From Gynuella sp. (GTDB taxonomy: Bacteria; Pseudomonadota; Gammaproteobacteria; Pseudomonadales; Natronospirillaceae): a stretch of 37,125 nt of DNA. Positions 23,668-32,686 of this stretch are shown here, in pieces; the stretch's first letter is position 1, and every line of letters begins with the position of its first letter. The DNA is taken from contig JANQHX010000094.1 of assembly GCA_028282465.1 (NCBI GenBank), positions 70,265-107,389 of the forward strand, in the 5' to 3' direction. The notes below the pieces were generated by a model, which worked only from the letters and a program-made list of their open reading frames with translations, was not told the DNA's origin and ran no database searches. The translations under genes were made by a program, and so were the position numbers.

Positions 23668-24042
23668 GGGGACTCCTTGATTCTCAGGCTCACCTCAGGT
23701 TGTGCTTCCATACGCACTCTGAAACTTTTGACTACTTCAATCAGGCTCGGCAGCCTACTTAATTCAAAGGTTTCAGACCTTTAGGGCCTAGGTTTTTGTT
23801 ATAGCGTTGTCACACTTTTTTAAATCTTAGGCTTTGAGTTTGTGGTTCAAACTCGGCGACTCTTTCCTAAGTCAAGCTTTCCAACTTAAGCGACAACCCG
23901 TGTTTTTTGGTTACTCCGGTGTCTGATAGAGCAAGGGTTGGGCCAATGAGAATTAAATGTTTTGAGGATTAAAATTATTTACTTTCTGTTCATTGAAGGG
24001 ACAGACGATTGAAATATAAATGCAATAAATGAGTGGGCGAGC
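23668..24042. other. Hairpin-rich non-coding interval (possible structured leader or sRNA)
   Basis: This is 375 bp without a credible ORF. Perfect stems are visible at 23743-23756 (AGGCT with AGCCT), 23766-23782 (AAAGGT with ACCTTT), 23836-23854 (GAGTTTG with CAAACTC, five-base loop) and a longer-range pair at 23894-23899 with 23935-23940 (CAACCC with GGGTTG). Read on the minus strand they precede the small gene at 23476-23667 and could form its 5' leader. They could also belong to a separate small RNA. I do not recognise 6S, RNase P, tmRNA or a known riboswitch. Confidence 0.4.
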
Positions 24043-26706
24043 TTAGTGAACTTTTGAAGGCTCTTCTTCTTTCTTGTAATTGTAATGTCTTAATAAGTTA
24101 AGCATTTCGGCTGGAGGGAGGGCTTCACTGACGATAAACCCCTGAATGTAATCGCAATTTGATTGCTCTAAAAATTTCAGTTGAGTATGGTTTTCTACTC
24201 CTTCAGCAACCACTTCCATGTTCAAGCTTTTTGCCATTGCAATGATGGCATTGATGATCGCACTCTCATCCTTGGAGTCGTGGATATCGGTAACAAAAGA
24301 ACGATCTATTTTTAATACATCAATGGGTAATCGCTGCAAATAACTCAACGAAGAATAACCGGTACCAAAGTCATCCAATGCGATTCTCACCCCCATGGCG
24401 TGAATACGATTCAAAGTACTGAGGCTATGTTCAATACTTTCCATTATCACGCTCTCAGTGAGCTCAATTTCCAATAACCCGGGTGGCAAACCGGTTTCTG
24501 CTAGCACTCCGGCAACTTGATCAGCAATGTTTTCCCTGCGAAGTTGATGACCCGACATATTGACCGACACTCGAATGTCGCCAAAGCCTCTCTTACGCCA
24601 AGTACTTGCTTCTTCGCAAGCTTTTATTAATACCTGCTGCCCAAGTTCGTTGATTAATCCCGTTTCTTCAGCAAGAGGAATAAAGTCGCTGGGCGCAACA
24701 GGCCCAAGCGCAGGATGAGTCCATCGCACAAGCGCTTCCAGAGCATCTACTTTTCGAGACAACAAATTAAGTTTAGGCTGATAATGAATATCTAATTCAT
24801 TGCTGCCCGTTGCTTTTCGAAGTGCTTTTTCAATCTGAAGCCTTTCGAATGGCGAGCCCCTAAAAGCTTGATCATAAAATTGGTAATTGTTGCCACCATT
24901 AAACCTTGCCTGATTTAACGCAACGGATGCATGGTTAAGCAGGTGTAAAGCTGAACCGGCACCCGCAGGAACAACGCCAATACTCGCCGTCACAATCAGT
25001 TCATGGTCGGCTACAAAACAGGGACGACTGACTTCTAATAAAATCTTTTCTAGCAATGCATGTAAGTCGCTACACTCGTCTTGAACATCAACTACAACAA
25101 CAAATTCATCTCCCCCTAAACGAGCAACAAAAGAAGCCGGGGGAGGCAAACTACTTAATCGTGTCGCTATATCTTGCAGTAACTGGTCACCAATCTCATG
25201 ACCCAGACTGTCATTAATGGAATTGAAACGATCAATGTTAATCAGCACTAGAAAGAATTCTTGATGAGCCTTTTTATTGTTGGTACGTGCTTCCAAATGT
25301 TGATGAAAATGGCTGCGATTAGCTAACCCTGTTAATTTGTCATAGTTGCTTAAGAAGTTTAATTCAGACTTTGCTTTGAGTGTTTCAGTTCTGTCGTTAC
25401 CAATAGCGATGTAATGAGACAGAGTCCCGGTGTTGGTATAAATGGCATTGATACCGAGCTGAAAAGGGAAAGACTCTCCGTTGTAGCGCTTTTCCAGAAT
25501 TTGCCCTTCCCAGCGTCCGTCAGTTACCAGCGAATTAATGATCGCCTCTACTTGCCCTGACGCACTAATCTGACTTAATGGCTTACCAATCAGTTCGGTA
25601 ACATTGGCTGCCATGGCCTTGCAAAACTGAGGGTTAGCAGCTTCTAAAGTAAAGTTTTCATTCAGCACCATGACCGCATTTTCAGAATGGTTAAATAAGC
25701 TCGCTGCCAAGCTCAACTCCTGCTCTTTGGTCACCTCTGCTGTTACATCTCTTCGGGTGCCTATCATTCTTAGAACTCGACCCTTGCTGTCCCATTCGAT
25801 CGCCTTGCCACTGTCTTCGATCCACAACCAACCCTGATCGGCTTCATTCTTTAACCGATATCGAACCTGATATTTTTCGCTTTTACCTTTTAAATGGCGC
25901 ACTAATTCCTGGCGCACCCATTTACGATCATCACTGTGGACCAATTCCATAAAACGATCTTGATTAGACTCGGTAACCCGACGAACACCCTGTTCTTGTG
26001 TTGAAACATCTGCAGTACGGGTTTCCAAATTCCAGTCCCAAATGCCCATATCACTGGCCTGCAAGGCGAGGTTTAGCTGACTTTGACGGCGGTTTAATTG
26101 AGCGGTGCGCTGAGAGACTTTATCTTCCAACTCTTCATTAGATTTTTTAACTAAATAGTGCTTTTGCTGAAGTTGCTTGAATAGCTTGTTACTTCGCCAA
26201 GTCAACAACTGAATCAACATGAGCGCGATTAAACTCATCAAGCTCACTGAGGAATAGTTGTCACTGATAACTGCCGCAATCTCGATGGGCCATAACCAGA
26301 GGGTAAAAGATAAATATAGAGGAAATCGAGCGTACAGCGCCAAACTAGCGGCCAGTGCAAATAAGGACGTCATGACCTGCACCGACGGGCCATTAGTCTG
26401 GGACAGATAGCCACCCACCGCCCATACCATGCCTTGAGTAGCCAACACAAAACCAAGCAGTATTTGGTAATGGCCTTGCCGGTTACTTGGAGCCTGCTCA
26501 GCGTGCCAAGCCACCACGATCGAAACCAGGGAAATGGAGTTTATGCCAATGAGCCAATATAACGATGACAACCATGCCCAACCGTGTTGACCTATCCAAA
26601 TCAAAGCCAAGGAAAATAAAAGAGTTACCCCCCCAAGGCGAATAAGATCTCGACGGGCGCTTGTTAATTCTTGGTGGTTTATCAGCTCACTTGGCATTTT
26701 AGGCAT
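24043..26706 (-). CDS. Membrane GGDEF-EAL protein with PAS domains
   Basis: The protein has 887 residues. About six membrane segments lie between residues 22 and 170 and form an uncharacterised membrane input. A coiled coil (about 175-205) leads to two PAS domains (about 210-325 and 333-445, the first with a PAC motif LRMIGTRRDVT). The GGDEF domain has an intact GGDEF at 531-535 but no RxxD inhibitory site (residues 522-525 are PPAS). The EAL domain has EAL at 657-659, the Asn in SVNMSGHQL, ELTES, DDFGTGYSS, the Lys in LKIDRSFV and the Glu in VAEGVEN, so c-di-GMP hydrolysis is plausible. Dual or phosphodiesterase-only activity cannot be settled from sequence. It starts at ATG 26706 with a GAAGA stretch upstream. 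It is a single gene, divergent from uvrD and sharing the 156-bp interval that holds a LexA box. Confidence 0.93.
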   Translation of the reverse strand: MPKMPSELINHQELTSARRDLIRLGGVTLLFSLALIWIGQHGWAWLSSLYWLIGINSISLVSIVVAWHAEQAPSNRQGHYQILLGFVLATQGMVWAVGGYLSQTNGPSVQVMTSLFALAASLALYARFPLYLSFTLWLWPIEIAAVISDNYSSVSLMSLIALMLIQLLTWRSNKLFKQLQQKHYLVKKSNEELEDKVSQRTAQLNRRQSQLNLALQASDMGIWDWNLETRTADVSTQEQGVRRVTESNQDRFMELVHSDDRKWVRQELVRHLKGKSEKYQVRYRLKNEADQGWLWIEDSGKAIEWDSKGRVLRMIGTRRDVTAEVTKEQELSLAASLFNHSENAVMVLNENFTLEAANPQFCKAMAANVTELIGKPLSQISASGQVEAIINSLVTDGRWEGQILEKRYNGESFPFQLGINAIYTNTGTLSHYIAIGNDRTETLKAKSELNFLSNYDKLTGLANRSHFHQHLEARTNNKKAHQEFFLVLINIDRFNSINDSLGHEIGDQLLQDIATRLSSLPPPASFVARLGGDEFVVVVDVQDECSDLHALLEKILLEVSRPCFVADHELIVTASIGVVPAGAGSALHLLNHASVALNQARFNGGNNYQFYDQAFRGSPFERLQIEKALRKATGSNELDIHYQPKLNLLSRKVDALEALVRWTHPALGPVAPSDFIPLAEETGLINELGQQVLIKACEEASTWRKRGFGDIRVSVNMSGHQLRRENIADQVAGVLAETGLPPGLLEIELTESVIMESIEHSLSTLNRIHAMGVRIALDDFGTGYSSLSYLQRLPIDVLKIDRSFVTDIHDSKDESAIINAIIAMAKSLNMEVVAEGVENHTQLKFLEQSNCDYIQGFIVSEALPPAEMLNLLRHYNYKKEEEPSKVH

Positions 26707-26746
26707 AATCTTCTTCAGTGTATTGCCTGCTAATGCGCCAAAGTAA

Positions 26747-26762
26747 CTGTATTTTTCAACAG
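26747..26762 (+). promoter_or_regulatory. LexA (SOS) box upstream of uvrD
   Basis: CTGT-ATTTTTCA-ACAG matches the gammaproteobacterial LexA consensus CTGT-N8-ACAG exactly, with a TAACTG-type left flank. It lies about 100 bp before the uvrD ATG. E. coli uvrD is a known SOS gene, which supports function. The divergent GGDEF-EAL gene starts 40 bp away, so it too could be affected. Confidence 0.85.
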
Positions 26763-26862
26763 GTAACTAGTCATAACTCCTTTACTCAAGCGATAATACT
26801 ACTGCAGGTAATTTTCCCTCTTCATAATATATTTTAATTTTTATAACTAATTCTCATTCTAT

Positions 26863-29031
26863 ATGGACTTCCAAAATCTTCTTTCTGGTTTAAATGACCC
26901 ACAACGGCAGGCAGTGACGTCGGAGCAACAACAGTTGTTAATTTTGGCAGGTGCTGGCAGTGGCAAAACCAGAGCACTTACCCATCGCATAGCTTATTTA
27001 GTCGAAACTGGACTGACCAGCCCGAACAGTATTCTTGCGGTTACATTCACGAACAAAGCAGCCAAAGAGATGCGCAGCCGAATTGAAGAACTGCTGGAAG
27101 TTCCTATTCGAGGTATGTGGGTGGGAACCTTCCATGGTTTAGCACATCGCCTATTAAAAATGCATTGGCAAGAAGCTGGTCTGATTGAAAATTTCCAAGT
27201 AATGGACTCCGATGACCAATTGCGTTTAGTTAAAAGAATAATGAACGAATTAGGTTTAAATGAAGAATCACTTCAACCAAAAACAGCTCAATGGTTTATT
27301 AATGAACAAAAAGATGAAGGCCGTAGAGCAAAACACTTGATGCCTTCAAATGACGTATTCGACCAAGCCCTACAAAAAATTTATAAAAATTATGAACAAG
27401 CCTGTGACCGTTCAGGTCTGGTAGATTTTGGAGAGCTATTGTTGCGAGCGCATGAACTTTGGCTCAATAACAACAACCTTCTAAAGCATTACCAAGCTCG
27501 GTTTAAGCATGTATTAGTAGATGAATTTCAGGACATCAACACCATCCAATATGCCTGGCTTCAAGTGTTATGCGGCGCTGAAACAAATTTAACTGTAGTG
27601 GGTGACGATGACCAGTCTATTTACGGTTGGCGAGGCGCGAAAGTTGAAAACATTCAACAGTTTCAAACCGATTTTCCAAATTCTGAAGTCATAAAACTGG
27701 AGCAAAACTATCGCTCAACCAGCACCATATTAAAAGCTGCCAATGCGGTCATAGAACACAACAACTCCCGCCTAGGAAAAAACCTTTGGACTGATGGTGA
27801 AGATGGCGACCCCATTCAGGTGTATGCAGCTTTTAATGAACAAGACGAGGCCAACTATATTGCCGATGAGATAAATAAGTATTTGGAAGGTGGCGATAAC
27901 GCCTCAGAAATGGCCGTCCTTTATAGATCAAATGCACAATCTCGAGTACTGGAAGAATCGTTAATTCGACAACAAATACCCTATCGTATTTATGGTGGCC
28001 TTAGATTCTATGATCGTATGGAAATTAAAAATGCCTTAGCTTATTTAAGGCTGATAGCTAATCGCCAAGACGATACGGCGATGGAAAGAATCATTAATAC
28101 ACCGACCAGAGGCATTGGTGGTAAAACCATTGAAACCATGCGACTGCTTGCACGGGAACAAGGCTGCACCTTTTGGGAAGCGGCCAATATGGTTATTGCA
28201 AACAAAGTTCTCTCATCACGGGCGTTGAATGCCGTAGCAAATTTTATGTTACTGATTGATGAGCTGGAACAGGCAACGGTGGAGATGGATTTAGCAGAAA
28301 TGACTCAACACGTTATTCAAGCGTCTGGTTTGATTGAACACCACGAAAAAGAAAAAGGAGAAAAAGCTCAAGCGCGATTAGAAAACTTGCAGGAATTAGT
28401 CAGTGCAGCACGCAGTTTCGTGATGGATGAAGATTCGGAATTTATGAATGAATTGGATGCTTTTTTAGATCAAGCATCACTGGATGCTGGAGATCGCCAA
28501 GCCGACGAATTCGAAGACAGCGTCAACCTAATGACCTTGCACTCTGCCAAAGGTCTGGAGTTTAACACTGTTTGGTTAGCAGGCATGGAAGAAGGTCTTT
28601 TTCCCCATAAAATGAGCATAGAAGACCCTAACGGCTTGGAAGAGGAGCGTCGGCTCGCCTATGTCGGCATCACCCGAGCTATGAATAATTTAACCCTGAC
28701 TTATGCTGAAAGCCGAAGACTTTTTGGCAACGAAACTTTCAACAACCCATCTCGATTTATTAAAGAAATACCCAGTGATTTTGTTTCTGAAATTAGACTT
28801 AAGAGTACTGTTTCAAAGCCTTACACTTCAAGCTATGACTCAGCATCCAATAGTGATTGGAATACAGGCTTCGGTATCGACTTAGGCCAAAGAGTCAAAC
28901 ATCCTATGTTTGGAGAAGGCACAATTCTTTCCGCTGAAGGTTATGGGTCAAATGCTTCAGTTCGAATTGCATTTGATGATGCTGGCGAGAAGGTTTTAAT
29001 GTTGCAATACGCCAAACTGGAACCGCTTTAA
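26863..29031 (+). CDS. uvrD: DNA helicase II
   Basis: This 722-residue superfamily 1 helicase acts in nucleotide excision repair and methyl-directed mismatch repair, unwinding 3' to 5'. Walker A is AGAGSGKT at 29-36. Further motifs are TFTNKAAKEMR (Ia), GTFHGLAHRLL, LVDEFQDIN (II), VGDDDQSIYGWRGA (III), LEQNYRST (IV), TLHSAKGLEF (V) and YVGITRA (VI). The C-terminal LGQRVKHPMFGEGTI tail is the UvrD-type extension and separates it from Rep. The N terminus MDFQNLLSGLNDPQRQAV matches UvrD well, although no clear Shine-Dalgarno precedes ATG 26863. A LexA box about 100 bp upstream suggests SOS induction. It stands alone, and no convincing terminator was seen after it. Confidence 0.97.
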   Translation: MDFQNLLSGLNDPQRQAVTSEQQQLLILAGAGSGKTRALTHRIAYLVETGLTSPNSILAVTFTNKAAKEMRSRIEELLEVPIRGMWVGTFHGLAHRLLKMHWQEAGLIENFQVMDSDDQLRLVKRIMNELGLNEESLQPKTAQWFINEQKDEGRRAKHLMPSNDVFDQALQKIYKNYEQACDRSGLVDFGELLLRAHELWLNNNNLLKHYQARFKHVLVDEFQDINTIQYAWLQVLCGAETNLTVVGDDDQSIYGWRGAKVENIQQFQTDFPNSEVIKLEQNYRSTSTILKAANAVIEHNNSRLGKNLWTDGEDGDPIQVYAAFNEQDEANYIADEINKYLEGGDNASEMAVLYRSNAQSRVLEESLIRQQIPYRIYGGLRFYDRMEIKNALAYLRLIANRQDDTAMERIINTPTRGIGGKTIETMRLLAREQGCTFWEAANMVIANKVLSSRALNAVANFMLLIDELEQATVEMDLAEMTQHVIQASGLIEHHEKEKGEKAQARLENLQELVSAARSFVMDEDSEFMNELDAFLDQASLDAGDRQADEFEDSVNLMTLHSAKGLEFNTVWLAGMEEGLFPHKMSIEDPNGLEEERRLAYVGITRAMNNLTLTYAESRRLFGNETFNNPSRFIKEIPSDFVSEIRLKSTVSKPYTSSYDSASNSDWNTGFGIDLGQRVKHPMFGEGTILSAEGYGSNASVRIAFDDAGEKVLMLQYAKLEPL

Positions 29032-29337
29032 CATTAATTCTGACACTTTCCTGAATACAAAATTGGCAGAGCATTATGAATATTGGCCCTATTCATCAGT
29101 AAATACACAATTTTTAATTGTTTGTGTTATTCAATAAATTTCCGCGATAAAGTCATATCAATTACTAATTCTTTGATTTGTCCAAGAAAAACAACTGATC
29201 CGGGTTAGTACTTCGAAGTTAATATCTCGAAATATGTGCTTTTCATAGTGTAAAATCGCGCACCATTATTTTTCAGGGCTTCGCCCCTTCACCTAATAAA
29301 AGAACAAGGACTCCAAATAAACGGAGCTTTCGAAAGC
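29032..29337. other. Intergenic region between uvrD and the GH43 gene
   Basis: This is 306 bp with no ORF I can support. It contains a small GGGC-TTC-GCCC hairpin near 29276-29286 and, directly before the GH43 start, the palindrome GCTTTCGAAAGC at 29326-29337. CTCC at 29311-29314 could pair with the GGAG at 29323-29326, which is the nearest ribosome-binding-like sequence. A TAAAAT near 29251 could be a -10 box, but no matching -35 is clear. Confidence 0.45.
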
Positions 29338-30948
29338 ATGGCTAAAATTAAAAATCCAATACTCCCAGGTTTTAACCCAGACCCATCTGTCGTTCGCGTC
29401 GGAGACGACTACTACATCGCAACCTCAACCTTTGAATGGTTCCCAGGCGTACAAATTCATCACTCTAAAGATTTAGTGAATTGGAGGCTGGCTGGACGTG
29501 TGTTAACTCGTCAGAGCCAACTCGATATGGTGGGCATTAAAAACTCCGAAGGTGTTTATGCGCCGGCATTAAGCTATGCAGATGGAAAGTTCTGGTTAGC
29601 GTTTTCAAATGTGAAGTCTTGTCGGGGCGGCGCTTGGATGGCAACACCTTGTTACATCGTATCTGCCGAGAACATTGAAGGCCCATGGTCTGAGCCAGTT
29701 GAGTTCATGGATTTTGGTTTTGACCCTTCGTTATTTCATGACGACGATGGCAAAAAATATATGGTCAACATGATCTGGGATGGCCGTGCATCTGAGAATT
29801 ACTTCAACGGCATTGTGGTTAGAGAGTTTGATGTCGATAAAGGCGAATGCGTTGGTGAATTAAAGACGGTTTTCCAAGGTACAGAGCTAGGTGGAACAGA
29901 AGGTCCTCAAATAATGAAAAAGGACGGCTGGTACTATTTAGTAGTTGCTGAGGGCGGAACCGGTTGGTCTCACGCTGTTACGGTCTGCCGCTCTCGCAGT
30001 GTATTTGGGCCTTACGAAGTTCACCCAGAAAACCCTATTTTGACATCCAAATTCAAACCCGATGCACCACTTCAAAGAACAGGTCATGGTTTCTTTGTGG
30101 AAACCCAATCTGGCGAATGGTACTTAACCCATTTGTGTGGTCGCCCAATTCGCAATCCACATGGTTATCAGTTTGGTGAAACCTATGGCACTGGGTTCTG
30201 TGTGCTTGGCCGAGAAACAGCGATTCAAAAAGTAGAATGGCGAGATGACTGGCCATATTTATCAAATGGCACCAATACTGGCGACTTAGAAGTAGAAGGC
30301 CCAGACATTCCATTGCAGCCTTTCCCAGAAGAAAAGCTGCGAGATGATTTTGATGGCGATGCTTTAAATATTCATTTCCAGACATTAAGAGAGCCTACTG
30401 ATGAAAGCTGGTGTTCTCTAAAAGCCAGACCCGGTTATTTGAGAATGACGGGGCGCCATTACCTGTATTCTCGTTATGAACAAAGTTTAATTGCTCGTCG
30501 AGTACAAAGCTTCAACTTCGTTGCTGAAACAGCTATCGAGTTTGATCCTGAGTTACCCCAGCAAATGGCTGGCCTAGTCGCCTACTACGACAAAGGGAAT
30601 TACTATTTCTTGCGTCACTCGGTGAACAACGACGGTAATAAAATATTGAATATCGTTCATCATCTAGATGACAACTATGGTGAGAGCACTGAAGAAATAG
30701 AAATTGGCAATATCGACAAGGTATATCTCAGAGTGGAACTGAAGTCGCCTTTCTATTATTTCAGCTGGTCAGCAGATGGCAAAACTTGGAACGACATAGG
30801 CCCGGCTATGAATGCTATTCCATTGTCAGATGAAGGCAGTGAATCGGTATTTAGATTCACAGGTTCAATGGTTGGTATCTGTGCTGTCGATGTTTCAGGT
30901 TACAAAAAACACGCAGACTTCGAATACTTCGATTACAAAGAACTGTAA
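29338..30948 (+). CDS. Glycoside hydrolase family 43 beta-xylosidase
   Basis: The protein has 536 residues, the normal size for GH43 subfamily 11-type xylosidases (XynB/SXA). The N terminus NPILPGFNPDPSVVR is the family signature. The three catalytic acids of the five-bladed propeller appear as Asp15 (general base), Asp129 in FGFDPSLFHDDDGK and Glu188 in LGGTEGPQIM (general acid). The C-terminal part (about 330-536) is the beta-sandwich domain, with WCSLKARPGYLRM and GLVAYYDKGNYYFLRHS. There is no signal peptide, so it should act on imported xylo-oligosaccharides in the cytoplasm, releasing xylose; alpha-L-arabinofuranosidase activity is also common in the family. No transporter or xylose catabolic gene lies beside it. 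A bidirectional terminator follows. Confidence 0.92.
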   Translation: MAKIKNPILPGFNPDPSVVRVGDDYYIATSTFEWFPGVQIHHSKDLVNWRLAGRVLTRQSQLDMVGIKNSEGVYAPALSYADGKFWLAFSNVKSCRGGAWMATPCYIVSAENIEGPWSEPVEFMDFGFDPSLFHDDDGKKYMVNMIWDGRASENYFNGIVVREFDVDKGECVGELKTVFQGTELGGTEGPQIMKKDGWYYLVVAEGGTGWSHAVTVCRSRSVFGPYEVHPENPILTSKFKPDAPLQRTGHGFFVETQSGEWYLTHLCGRPIRNPHGYQFGETYGTGFCVLGRETAIQKVEWRDDWPYLSNGTNTGDLEVEGPDIPLQPFPEEKLRDDFDGDALNIHFQTLREPTDESWCSLKARPGYLRMTGRHYLYSRYEQSLIARRVQSFNFVAETAIEFDPELPQQMAGLVAYYDKGNYYFLRHSVNNDGNKILNIVHHLDDNYGESTEEIEIGNIDKVYLRVELKSPFYYFSWSADGKTWNDIGPAMNAIPLSDEGSESVFRFTGSMVGICAVDVSGYKKHADFEYFDYKEL

Positions 30949-30971
30949 TTTCAGCATTAAAAGCTAAAGCC

Positions 30972-31000
30972 AAAAAAGGGAAGATCAACTTCCCTTTTTT
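30972..31000. terminator. Bidirectional terminator between GH43 and AI-2E permease genes
   Basis: A perfect 12-bp stem (AAAAAAGGGAAG with CTTCCCTTTTTT) encloses the loop ATCAA. It lies 23 bp after the GH43 stop and 32 bp from the stop of the convergent permease gene, so it can serve both. Confidence 0.93.
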
Positions 31001-31032
31001 ATTTCAGGCCATCGCACTCCAACAAAATACAG

Positions 31033-32100
31033 CTACCGATAACTCCCGGTTTGAATGGCCAACCCTTGATACAGGCCAGTAATCAACAACTTCACCACCA
31101 CAATAGCAGGAATCGCCAACACCATACCTGCCACACCAAACAAGCCTCCGAAAATAATGACACCGATGATCACAAACAATGGGTGCAAAGACACCACATT
31201 GGCAATAAACAAAGGCACCACAAACATGTTATCAATGAAATACGCGATGCCAATCACTACAAAAATATAAATAATTTGAATCAGCTGAGGCTCGGTTGTA
31301 CTGAGTATTTGCAAGAGAGGAGGAATAGTACCTAATAGCGGCCCCAACCAAGGAATGATTCCAAAAAGTCCCACTAAAATTCCTAGAGTCAAGGGCGAAC
31401 TAAAACCTGTTAACCAAAACCCTAAGGCTGAAATAAGTGCCATTATGGTTAACTGAATTAATAACCCTCTAACGTAAGACTGCAATTGCCTGATGACTCG
31501 AAAATAGATGTGCCAGGCCAATTCGAAATATTTGTTTGGAACCGTATTCATTAAACGATTTCTAAACTTGGGGTAATCACGAACAATAAAAAACGTTAGA
31601 AACGGAACCAATATTAAATTTGCCAATACTCCGAGAACTGTATTTCCGCTGGCGAGAATAGATTCAATATCCAAACTCACCAACCGACCTTTAACGCTCG
31701 TCAACCACTGACTGGTTTCAAAAGGCAACTGCAGTCGTTCTGCAAAACTACTAAACGCAGCAAATAAATCTTCTCCAATTAACGCCAGACGTTGAACTCT
31801 AGGAGACAGGGTAGACAAAGATGTCATGACTTCAGGAACTAAAACCGCAAGCAAACTTCCGTTGATACCAACAATTGTGATTAACACCATCAACGCGGCC
31901 GAACTTCTGGTTCGACCACCACGAACCATTCGATTAACCCAAGGCTTAAACAGTGCATACAGAACTAAGGATATAATAATGGGTAACAGCACAGGCTTGA
32001 GAAGCCAGGCGAGCATCCATACACAAAGCACAAGGCAGCCAAAAACTACCAGCGTCCTTAATAGCCGGTTATCAAAGAGCTGATAAATATTAAAGCTCAC
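31033..32100 (-). CDS. AI-2E family (PerM/UPF0118) membrane permease
   Basis: This is a 355-residue inner-membrane protein. Hydrophobic segments lie at about 14-55 (two), 67-90, a cluster from about 150-180, and four or so between 215 and 345. The family patterns LVPFLTFFIVRDYP, IIPWLGPLLGTIPP and PLFVIIGVIIFGGLFGVAGMVLAIP are clear. Members have been linked to autoinducer-2 export, Na+/H+ antiport and other transport, so the substrate is not assigned. The start overlaps the stop of the cyclic-nucleotide-binding gene by 11 bp, so translation is coupled. It is convergent with the GH43 gene across a shared terminator. Confidence 0.92.
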   Translation of the reverse strand: MSFNIYQLFDNRLLRTLVVFGCLVLCVWMLAWLLKPVLLPIIISLVLYALFKPWVNRMVRGGRTRSSAALMVLITIVGINGSLLAVLVPEVMTSLSTLSPRVQRLALIGEDLFAAFSSFAERLQLPFETSQWLTSVKGRLVSLDIESILASGNTVLGVLANLILVPFLTFFIVRDYPKFRNRLMNTVPNKYFELAWHIYFRVIRQLQSYVRGLLIQLTIMALISALGFWLTGFSSPLTLGILVGLFGIIPWLGPLLGTIPPLLQILSTTEPQLIQIIYIFVVIGIAYFIDNMFVVPLFIANVVSLHPLFVIIGVIIFGGLFGVAGMVLAIPAIVVVKLLITGLYQGLAIQTGSYR

Positions 32101-32647
32101 TGTCAGGAGTCCTATTCAACATATCATTGCTGGCTCTTAAGCGACTGGCTAATACCCGCGCAAGATTCAACATCAGTTGGCTGGCAATTGGCGGATGCTG
32201 TTCAAGCAACTCAATCAAATGAGGTCGTAGAAAAAACACCAGCTCGCTGTCTTGATCGGCAAATGCATCAGCAGTTCTTGGTTCGTCCGATACCAATGCA
32301 ACCTCACCAAAGAAATCTCCTTTGCTTAACAAAGCCAACTGATTGCCGTTTGAAGAAATTGAAACTGAGCCCGATAGAATCATGACCACACCGATCCCTA
32401 GGTCACCTTGATTAAAAATAACTTCCCCTTTTCCATACTGGCGCAACTGCATATTAGGCACCATGGTTTCACAGTGTCGACGAGCAATGCGGTCAAATAA
32501 AGCAGTGTTTAACCAAAGATCCGCAATGGTGCTCTCTAATGTGACAGACCGACGAAAAAGGTTATGCCAAAAGGGGTGTTGAACTAGGCCAACTTCCTGC
32601 ATAATTTTATGACTCTTCATTAAAGCGTTATTTTCTAAGAGTAGCAT
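32090..32647 (-). CDS. Cyclic nucleotide-binding domain protein without DNA-binding domain
   Basis: From ATG 32647 this protein has 185 residues. It contains one cNMP-binding domain: YGKGEVIFNQGDLGIGVVMILSGSV and the phosphate-binding cassette GDFFGEVALVSDEPRTADAFA, with the expected Glu and Arg-Thr-Ala. After the domain comes a helix of about 30 residues but no helix-turn-helix, so it is not a Crp-type regulator and probably acts on a partner protein. The frame extends to GTG 32683, four bases from the divergent methyltransferase GTG. None of the possible starts has a strong Shine-Dalgarno, so the start is uncertain. Its 3' end overlaps the AI-2E permease start by 11 bp, which suggests a functional pairing. 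Confidence 0.8.
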   Translation of the reverse strand: MLLLENNALMKSHKIMQEVGLVQHPFWHNLFRRSVTLESTIADLWLNTALFDRIARRHCETMVPNMQLRQYGKGEVIFNQGDLGIGVVMILSGSVSISSNGNQLALLSKGDFFGEVALVSDEPRTADAFADQDSELVFFLRPHLIELLEQHPPIASQLMLNLARVLASRLRASNDMLNRTPDSEL

Positions 32648-32686
32648 CTCTGACCAGCTGCTCTGCTCACACAAGGAATACACTTC

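Noticed and set aside
30053-30385. 110-residue open frame on the minus strand
   Set aside because: Antisense to the GH43 catalytic domain, with no supporting motif.
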